NCBI GenBank assembly: GCA_017309015.1
Contig: JAEDAG010000001.1
Coordinates: 48,924 to 112,923 of the forward strand
Length of the DNA: 64,000 nt
Direction: 5' to 3'
Source of the DNA: Faecalicatena absiana
GTDB taxonomy: Bacteria; Bacillota; Bacilli; Lactobacillales; Lactobacillaceae
In this document: positions 58,719-64,000 of the stretch, one piece after another
Layout: every line of letters starts with the position of its first letter
Position numbering within the stretch: the first letter of the stretch is position 1
The notes under the pieces: model-generated
What the model saw: the letters and a program-made list of their open reading frames with translations, nothing else
The model's database searches: none
Told to the model about the DNA's origin: nothing
Position numbers and translations under genes: made by a program

Positions 58719-60926
58719 TTGAAAAAGCGCAACATCTTTCGGGCGGTGCAGACCCGAACGGGCTTTTTGGCCCTGCTGGTCTGCTGCTACTGGCTCAAGT
58801 ACCTTTTTGTCGCCTATGCCGACTTTAATTTGGGCATCGCGAATCCGCTCCAGCACATCATTATGTGGCTCAGTCCTTTGGGGGCCAGCATCATTTTGAT
58901 CAGTCTCGGCTTTTACTTTACCAAGCCTCTGGTCTCCTATATTGCCATGCTGGCCATTGACGCGGCGAACACGGCCCTTTTGTTTGCCAACGTCCTCTAT
59001 TACCGGCAATTCACGGACTTTATCACGATCAAGACCATGACCAACATCAGCAAGGTCTCACAGGGCCTTGGCAAGAGCTCAGCGGCCCTGCTGCAGGCCA
59101 GCGACCTTTTGATCTGGCTTGACCTGATCGTCATCATCTTCCTGCTGGTCTGCAAGGTGATCAAGATCGACCAGAAGTCATATGGCTTCTCAAGTTCTTT
59201 CGCGGTCACCTCGTTTGGCTTTTTCATGCTTTTTTTGAACATGATGATCGCCGAATGCAACCGGCCGCGGCTTTTAAAGAACACTTTTGACCGGACCTAC
59301 GTGGTCAAGTACCTGGGGATTGACTCTTTTACGGTCTATGACGCCATCAAGAACGAATCCAGCGCCACGGTCACCAAGAACGCCAGCGCTACGGAACTGA
59401 ACAAGATCCTGGACTTTACCAGCAAGAACTACGCCAAGCCCAACCCCAAGTACTTTGGCGCTGAAAAGGGCAAAAACGTGATCATCATCCACCTGGAAAG
59501 CTTCCAGCAGTTCCTGATTGGCCTGAAGGTCAACGGCAAGGAGGTCACCCCCTTCCTGAACTCGCTTTATCGGGACAAGCACACCCTGGCCTACGCCAAC
59601 TTCTACCACCAGGTCGGCCTGGGGCGGACTAGCGACGCGGAAAACATGCTGGAGACCAGCACTTATGGGATTTCCGACGGCTCCCTCTTCACCTCGCTGG
59701 GCTCAACCAATACCTTCCAAGCGGCCCCGCAAATCCTGAGCCAGGCTGGCGGCTACACGTCCGCCGTCTTCCACGGCAACGTGGGCAGCTTCTGGAACCG
59801 GAACGACGTCTACAAGAACATGGGCTACAACTACTTTTTTGACCAGAGCTACTTCAGCCAGCAAACAGGCGACAGCTCTGGCTACGGACTCAAGGACAAG
59901 CTGCTTTTTGCCGAAAGCGTCAAGTACCTGGAACGGATGCAGCAGCCCTTCTATGCCAAGTTCATCACGGTCACCAACCACACGCCCTTTGACTTGGACA
60001 GCCAGGACCAGGACAAGAGCTTCAAGACGACCAACACCAGCGACGCGACGATCAACAATTACTTTATGACCGCCCATTATCTGGACCAGGCTTTGAAGGA
60101 ATTTTTTGCCTACTTGAAAAAGACCGGACTCTACGACAAGTCATTGATCATGATCTACGGCGACCACTACGGCTTGAGCAACGAAGAATACACTACGCTG
60201 GCACCGATCATCGGGGCTGACCCGAATGACTGGTCAAGCTGCAACACCGCCCAGATGCAGAAGGTGCCCTTCATGCTCCATGCTTCCAACCTCAAGGGCG
60301 GAATCAAGAGCGAGTATGCCGGCGAGATCGACGTCCTGCCGACCCTGCTCCACCTTTTGGGCGTCTCCACCAAGGGCTACGTTCAATTTGGCACGGATAT
60401 CCTGTCCAAGCAGCACAAGCAGATCGTCGTCTTCAGAAACGGCACGATCATCACGCCGAAGTACACGATCATCGGCGGCAAAGGGATCAAGGGCGACGTC
60501 TATGACAGCAAGAGCGGCAAGCAGCTGACCGAGTTCAGCGACCAGCAGAAGAAGGAAATTGCCTTGCTGGCCGCTTATGGCAAGATGTCCCTGGGCGCTT
60601 CCGATACCCTGAACAACAAGAACCTGCTCCGCTACTACACCCCGGCCGGCTTCTCCCCAGTCCTGCCAACTACGTACGACTATACGGACAACTACCAGCG
60701 AATGATGCAGCTGATCAATGACCTGGGCAGCAGCTCAACGGCCCTGATCAGCCAGAAGGGCAAGTCGACGACCAGCCTGTATAAGACGGATGCCGCGGAA
60801 CTGCGCAAGCGGGAAAGCGAGATCACCCAAGTTCCAGACGCGGTCTTGAATTCCCAATCCAGCACAAGTTCCAGCTCCAGCTCCAGTTCAAGCAGCCAGA
60901 GTTCAGCCAGCTCCAGCAACAAATAA
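58719..60926 (+). CDS. LtaS-type lipoteichoic acid synthase family protein
   Basis: A membrane sulfatase-like phosphoglycerol transferase. I start at the TTG giving MKKRNIFRAVQTRTG, since AAAGGAGA lies eight bases before it. The 735 residues have five membrane helices in the first 180, then the extracellular domain. It has VIIIHLESFQ (metal-binding Glu) near 255, the catalytic Thr in GLGRTSDAENM near 303, and IYGDHYG near 483. The C-terminus is a serine-rich tail of about 25 residues ending SSASSSNK. It may be the main LTA synthase or a primase-type paralogue. Confidence 0.9.
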   Translation: MKKRNIFRAVQTRTGFLALLVCCYWLKYLFVAYADFNLGIANPLQHIIMWLSPLGASIILISLGFYFTKPLVSYIAMLAIDAANTALLFANVLYYRQFTDFITIKTMTNISKVSQGLGKSSAALLQASDLLIWLDLIVIIFLLVCKVIKIDQKSYGFSSSFAVTSFGFFMLFLNMMIAECNRPRLLKNTFDRTYVVKYLGIDSFTVYDAIKNESSATVTKNASATELNKILDFTSKNYAKPNPKYFGAEKGKNVIIIHLESFQQFLIGLKVNGKEVTPFLNSLYRDKHTLAYANFYHQVGLGRTSDAENMLETSTYGISDGSLFTSLGSTNTFQAAPQILSQAGGYTSAVFHGNVGSFWNRNDVYKNMGYNYFFDQSYFSQQTGDSSGYGLKDKLLFAESVKYLERMQQPFYAKFITVTNHTPFDLDSQDQDKSFKTTNTSDATINNYFMTAHYLDQALKEFFAYLKKTGLYDKSLIMIYGDHYGLSNEEYTTLAPIIGADPNDWSSCNTAQMQKVPFMLHASNLKGGIKSEYAGEIDVLPTLLHLLGVSTKGYVQFGTDILSKQHKQIVVFRNGTIITPKYTIIGGKGIKGDVYDSKSGKQLTEFSDQQKKEIALLAAYGKMSLGASDTLNNKNLLRYYTPAGFSPVLPTTYDYTDNYQRMMQLINDLGSSSTALISQKGKSTTSLYKTDAAELRKRESEITQVPDAVLNSQSSTSSSSSSSSSSQSSASSSNK

Positions 60927-60929
60927 GGC

Positions 60930-61053
60930 GTCTGGGAAAAAGACCCTAGCAAATAAAAAAGGCTTCTAGAAGTGATAAAACTTCTGGAAGCCTTTTTTAT
61001 CTATCTCAAATCACAGCAGAGAGCTGCTGAAGCTCAAAAGTTCCCTACTGCCG
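60930..61053. repeat. Intergenic repeat, copy B, with ltaS-type terminator
   Basis: Parts occur in the same order as in copy A: GTCTGGGAAAAA, CTAGCAAATAAAAAA, hairpin GGCTTCTAGAAGT/ACTTCTGGAAGCC (60961-60992) with six T, then TATCTCAAA, an added CAGCAG/CTGCTG hairpin, and CTCAAAAGTTCCCTACTG. Relative to copy A, an A-T pair in the stem has become G-C on both sides, so the structure is kept. Confidence 0.75.
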
Positions 61054-61082
61054 TGGTTTTCCCACATTCGATTGTCCAAATC

Positions 61083-61113
61083 CAAAAAACGCTCATCTAA
61101 ATTAGATGAGCGT
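61083..61113 (-). terminator. Terminator of the two-component operon
   Basis: On the minus strand ACGCTCATCTAA and TTAGATGAGCGT form a perfect 12-bp stem, followed by TTTTTT. It is about 40 bases after the kinase stop. Confidence 0.88.
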
Positions 61114-61154
61114 CCTAAGACCTTGCTGTCTTGACTTATTTTTTCCCAGACTCC

Positions 61155-62762
61155 TTAATTGTCGTCTGAATACTTTTTCTCAAAGCCTTGGTCGTACAAG
61201 GTTATCGTGAAGGTCGATCCCTTGTCAAGTTCAGAATCAACCTTGATCTCCCCGCCATGCTGGCGGATCAGGGACAAGACGATCGACAGGCCCAGGCCTG
61301 ACTCACCGGTGCCGCCATAGCGGGCCCGGGCTGGGTCGGCCTTGTAGAAGCGCTCAAAAATGTACTTGGTCTGGTCAGGACTCATCCCAATCCCGTTGTC
61401 CGCGACGCTGAAGCGGGAACCATGCGGTACCCGCCAGCCCTTGATCACGATCTTGCCATTCTTCGTAAACTGAATGGCGTTTTGGGCCAAGTTGACCATG
61501 ATCTGCTTGAAGCGGTCCTGGTCAGCATAAGTCATGATCTCATCCGGCGCGTCAACTTCCAGCACGTCGCCATTCTTTTGGGCATTCTGGAGCAGCTGCT
61601 GCTTCAAGTCGCCCAAGATGACGCTGGCGTTGAACTTGCTCTTGGTCAGCTGGCTCTTGCCCGTCCGGATTCTTTCATAGTCCAGGTTCTTGTTGACCAA
61701 GCGGATCAAGCGCTTGGTTTCCCGCTGCATCAGGGAAATGGACTGGGGGATGGATTCTTCGGGAATGGCATCATACGCCAGCCCTTCCAAAAGCCCATTG
61801 ATCGTCGTCAGCGGCGTCCGCATCTCATGGGCCACGTCTTGCATGAACTGGTCCCGCCGTTTCTCTTGCGCCTTGATCTCTTCATTGGACTTCTTCAAGG
61901 AGACCACCATCTCATCAAAGTTTTCGGCTAATTCGTCAATCTCATCCGAGCTCCGGTGCGGCACTTGCACGGTCAAGTCACCCGAAGCAACCTGCCGGGC
62001 GGCAACGGACAGCCGCTTGATCCGGCCGGTCTGGTAGTAGGCCAAAATGAAGCTCAGAATCAGGCTGACCACGAAGGTGATGACCAAAGCCCGGCCTAAG
62101 TTGGCCTTGGCCATGTCCACCGGCTGCATGACGTCTTTGACCTGGGAGCCAACCATGATGGCCCCGACGAACTTCTTGGAGCCAGTGGCGGTCTTGACGA
62201 ACTGCGGCATGATCACCCAGGTGTAGCTGGCAGTGGCAAAAAGATGCTTTCTCCCGCTGCTGCTCTGTTTCTGGCTGCTTTTCAGCTTGGCCCGCCCCTG
62301 CAGCTTCGGATTGAGCGACTGCTGGTCAGTCCCGTGGTCATTCTTGATCCGGACGACCTGGCCGGACTTGAGCAGCTTTTGCGCCGCTGGCTTGAGCAGC
62401 TGGTAGCCACCCACTGGGTAGGTAGTGGAGAAGTCCTTGTCCATCATAAAGATCTTGACCCCTTCATCGCTCATGACGAAGGTCAGCTTCTGCAAGAAGA
62501 AGGGATTGAGCTGGCTCTGGCTTTCCTCGCTCCCGATCGGCAGCTCGAACTTGTGCCGGCCCTTGGCAGAATTGCTGTCAGCTGATGCCTTCACGTCCCC
62601 CCACTGCAGGCGGGACAAGTTGGCCGCGTACTCCTCCATGCGGGCAAAGTTGTTCTGGTAGGCCTGGCTTTTTTCATAATTGATGGCTGAAAAGCCAATG
62701 ATCAGCGTTGAGGTCAGAATAATGACCAAAAAACTCAGAATATGTTGATAAATCAGCTTCAT
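61155..62762 (-). CDS. Sensor histidine kinase
   Basis: A membrane kinase of 535 residues. One helix near 7-28, an extracellular sensor of about 180 residues rich in Lys, Ser and Gln, a second helix near 220-245, then HAMP (about 245-297), HisKA with the phospho-accepting His in DVAHEMRTPL near 312, and the ATPase domain with NLAQNAIQFTKNG and DNGIGMSPDQ. The ATG overlaps the response regulator stop by four bases. The signal is unknown. The adjacent LtaS-type gene suggests, but does not show, an envelope role. Confidence 0.92.
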   Translation of the reverse strand: MKLIYQHILSFLVIILTSTLIIGFSAINYEKSQAYQNNFARMEEYAANLSRLQWGDVKASADSNSAKGRHKFELPIGSEESQSQLNPFFLQKLTFVMSDEGVKIFMMDKDFSTTYPVGGYQLLKPAAQKLLKSGQVVRIKNDHGTDQQSLNPKLQGRAKLKSSQKQSSSGRKHLFATASYTWVIMPQFVKTATGSKKFVGAIMVGSQVKDVMQPVDMAKANLGRALVITFVVSLILSFILAYYQTGRIKRLSVAARQVASGDLTVQVPHRSSDEIDELAENFDEMVVSLKKSNEEIKAQEKRRDQFMQDVAHEMRTPLTTINGLLEGLAYDAIPEESIPQSISLMQRETKRLIRLVNKNLDYERIRTGKSQLTKSKFNASVILGDLKQQLLQNAQKNGDVLEVDAPDEIMTYADQDRFKQIMVNLAQNAIQFTKNGKIVIKGWRVPHGSRFSVADNGIGMSPDQTKYIFERFYKADPARARYGGTGESGLGLSIVLSLIRQHGGEIKVDSELDKGSTFTITLYDQGFEKKYSDDN

Positions 62763-63475
62763 TGCTTAACCTGAGAGTCGTCAAACTTGTAGCCCACGCC
62801 CCAGACCGTCTGGATGATCTGCGGCCCCATCTTTTCCAGCTTCTGGCGCAGCTTCTTGATGTGGGCGTCAACCGTTCTTTCTTCGCCAAAGTATTCATAG
62901 CCCCAAACCTGCTCCAAAAGCTGCTCTCTGGAAAAGACTTGCTTGGGCTTTTGCGCCATGGTGTACAGGAGGTCAAATTCCTTTGGCGTCAAGCCGGTGA
63001 CTGGCTTGTCATCAAAGGTAACCTCGCGCCGGCTCTTGGAAATCTTGATGTGGGTCGTGGCCAGATCATAGTCGCTCTTGCTCTCTTCCTGGCTGCTGGT
63101 CCCATCCAGCATGACCCGCCGGTGCAAGGCCTTGATTCTGGCGATCAAGGCTAAGGGGCTGAATGGCTTGGTAACGTAGTCGTCAGCCCCGATGCCCAGA
63201 CCCAGAACCTGGTCAGATTCCGAATCTCGGGCCGTCAGCATGATAATTGGCACGGTTTGCGAGATCTGGCGGATTTCCCGGGCCACTTGAATTCCGTCCT
63301 TTTTCGGCAGGTTCAAGTCCAAGGTAATAAGGTCATAGTCGTGGGGGTGGGCCTTGAACTTTTCAACCGCTGCTTCCCCGTCATAAGCCGGATCTTCCTC
63401 CCAGCCCTCTTTCTTAAAGAAGAGGTCCATCATTTCTGACACTGAGGCATCATCTTCAACCATTAAGATTTTCAT
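62759..63475 (-). CDS. Response regulator, OmpR/PhoB family
   Basis: A two-domain DNA-binding regulator of 238 residues starting MKILMVEDDAS after AAAGGGGAAAG. The receiver domain has the phospho-accepting Asp at 53 (LDLNLPKKDG), acidic pair EDD at 7-9 and Lys in VTKPFSP near 104. The winged-helix domain spans about 140-235 (LTPKEFDLLYTMAQKPKQVFSREQLLEQVWGYEYFGEERTVD). It is coupled to the downstream kinase gene. An IS200/IS605-type element ends about 120 bases upstream. Confidence 0.94.
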   Translation of the reverse strand: MKILMVEDDASVSEMMDLFFKKEGWEEDPAYDGEAAVEKFKAHPHDYDLITLDLNLPKKDGIQVAREIRQISQTVPIIMLTARDSESDQVLGLGIGADDYVTKPFSPLALIARIKALHRRVMLDGTSSQEESKSDYDLATTHIKISKSRREVTFDDKPVTGLTPKEFDLLYTMAQKPKQVFSREQLLEQVWGYEYFGEERTVDAHIKKLRQKLEKMGPQIIQTVWGVGYKFDDSQVKQ

Positions 63476-63544
63476 TTTTGCTTTCCCCTTTCTCACTAAT
63501 GGGCCGCAAGTCCACTGCAATAGCTGCATTTTCTATATTACTTT

Positions 63545-63553
63545 ATTTTAGCA
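63545..63553 (-). promoter_or_regulatory. Extended -10 of the two-component operon
   Basis: On the minus strand TG-C-TAAAAT lies about 70 bases before the regulator ATG and only about 45 bases from the end of the mobile element. No good -35 is seen. Confidence 0.55.
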
Positions 63554-63596
63554 TTATTAAGCTCAGACTGCCTGACTATACTGTGCCAGGCAAATA

Positions 63597-63880
63597 TGAC
63601 ATGCTCCCCCGACCAAGGTCGGGGGTTTCTTTATAGGCTAGTGCTCACGCGCAGCCTACAGCTTCTGAGAACGACCAACTTATTCTTGCAAGCAGGCTTG
63701 ACCGAAGCCAAGCCTGCTTTTTTACTGGTTCTGTCCAGCAAGCTGAACAGCAGTGCAAAAACAGAGGTCAGTCTATTTATCACGGAAGTGCCCCCTCCGA
63801 CGATTCCGCCAAGCCGCATTGACTGCTGCTTGACGGTACGATTTTTTGCTTGCCCAGCTCTCTCAGAGCTGGGCAAGTCC
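63597..63880 (-). ncRNA. Candidate omega RNA (reRNA) of TnpB
   Basis: Known TnpB nucleases use an RNA made from the 3' end of tnpB and the element right end, with the guide taken from the flanking DNA. Here this stretch has four hairpins on the minus strand: CTTGCCCAGCTC/GAGCTGGGCAAG over the tnpB stop (63849-63877), AAGCAGGCTTG/CAAGCCTGCTT (63690-63719), TAGGCT/AGCCTA (63634-63658) and the terminal GC hairpin. The guide would start at 63596. Boundaries are inferred. Confidence 0.55.
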
Positions 63881-64000
63881 TTTAAGCAAAATATTGATTG
63901 ATGCATTGATGTCACGGTCATGATGCGCCTTGCAGAATGGGCAGTCCCATTCCCGCACTGACAGTGGCTTCTTGCCCGTATCCTTGCCGCATTTTGAGCA
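63863..64000 (-). CDS. tnpB: TnpB (OrfB), C-terminal part, runs off the window
   Basis: The last 45 codons of a TnpB RNA-guided nuclease. They contain the zinc-ribbon half CSKCGK, then REWDCPFCKAHHDRDINASINILLKGL, which is the second CxxC pair and the RuvC III segment DRDINAS with its catalytic Asp intact. The rest of the protein lies beyond the right edge, so activity cannot be judged. It is transcribed toward the two-component operon. Confidence 0.88.
   Translation of the reverse strand, partial: CSKCGKDTGKKPLSVREWDCPFCKAHHDRDINASINILLKGLAQL

Larger units (their letters stand above)
60930..61151. other. Inverted-repeat-bounded intergenic segment
   Basis: GTCTGGGAAAAA at 60930-60941 is exactly complementary to TTTTTCCCAGAC at 61140-61151, which encloses repeat B, the kinase terminator and little else. 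The outer flanks AAGG and CCTT also match. This could be a small non-autonomous mobile element or just two facing terminator remnants. No coding capacity is visible. Confidence 0.45.
63597..64000 (-). mobile_element. Right end of an IS200/IS605-family element
   Basis: The tnpB 3' end is followed on the minus strand by about 265 non-coding bases ending in a hairpin (CCCCCGACC/GGTCGGGGG, 63606-63625) and AGCATGTCA. That end, with a GC-rich hairpin a few bases before the tip and no inverted repeats, is typical of IS605-type elements of lactobacilli. The other end and any tnpA lie beyond the window. Confidence 0.8.

Noticed and set aside
63631..63921. 96-residue frame on the minus strand across the IS right end
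   Set aside because: It crosses the tnpB stop in another frame and the hairpins of the right end. It is better explained as omega RNA sequence.

Overview
The window looks like a chromosomal stretch of a lactobacillus, most probably Lactobacillus delbrueckii (inference). The reasons are a lactobacillar gene order, G+C near 50% with G/C-rich third codon positions (high for the group), frequent TTG and GTG starts, and T-box control of aminoacyl-tRNA synthetase genes. I did not see rRNA, a prophage or a CRISPR array.

Region 1 (1-33 kb, almost all minus strand). Read in the direction of transcription it runs: EzrA; a cysteine desulfurase plus ThiI pair for tRNA 4-thiouridine; an RsuA-type pseudouridine synthase; T-box-controlled valS; folC; a HAD phosphatase; radC; mreBCD; a lone plus-strand DUF4044 gene; DUF3397; then the complete dcw (division and cell wall) cluster mraZ-rsmH-ftsL-pbp2B-mraY-murD-murG-divIB-ftsA-ftsZ-sepF-yggT-ylmH; T-box-controlled ileS; a cold-shock-like gene; a Nudix hydrolase; a small tail-anchored protein; mtnN; and a second cysteine desulfurase. 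No divIVA lies between ylmH and ileS, and no minCD follows mreD.

Region 2 (33-37 kb, plus strand). rpsD has a long leader. It is followed by yueI-rarA, a 6S RNA gene with its own promoter and terminator, a small membrane protein and a universal stress protein.

Region 3 (37-51 kb, minus strand). rodA, DUF2969, yidD, a second MreB/Mbl and DUF1146 lie downstream of the ATP synthase operon atpBEFHAGDC (no atpI). Upstream of that are upp, a Sua5-type threonylcarbamoyl-AMP synthase, prmC, prfA and tdk.

Region 4 (51-64 kb, mixed strands). An orphan murT without gatD is followed by a small membrane protein, a serine hydrolase, a tRNA-Glu(CUC)/tRNA-Gln(CUG) pair, an oligopeptide-binding lipoprotein, pgi, a VanZ-family protein, an LtaS-type polyglycerolphosphate synthase with a serine-rich tail, and a two-component system. 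Two related intergenic repeats sit after murT and after the LtaS-type gene. The right edge enters an IS200/IS605-family element: the tnpB 3' end and a structured right end that should encode an omega RNA whose guide falls in the response-regulator promoter region.

Much of the window serves growth of the cell envelope: precursor synthesis (murD, murG, mraY, murT), elongation (mreBCD, rodA, mbl), division (ftsAZ, sepF, divIB, ftsL, PBP2B, ezrA) and teichoic acid synthesis. Translation genes (ileS, valS, prfA, prmC, rpsD, tRNA modification) are interspersed.
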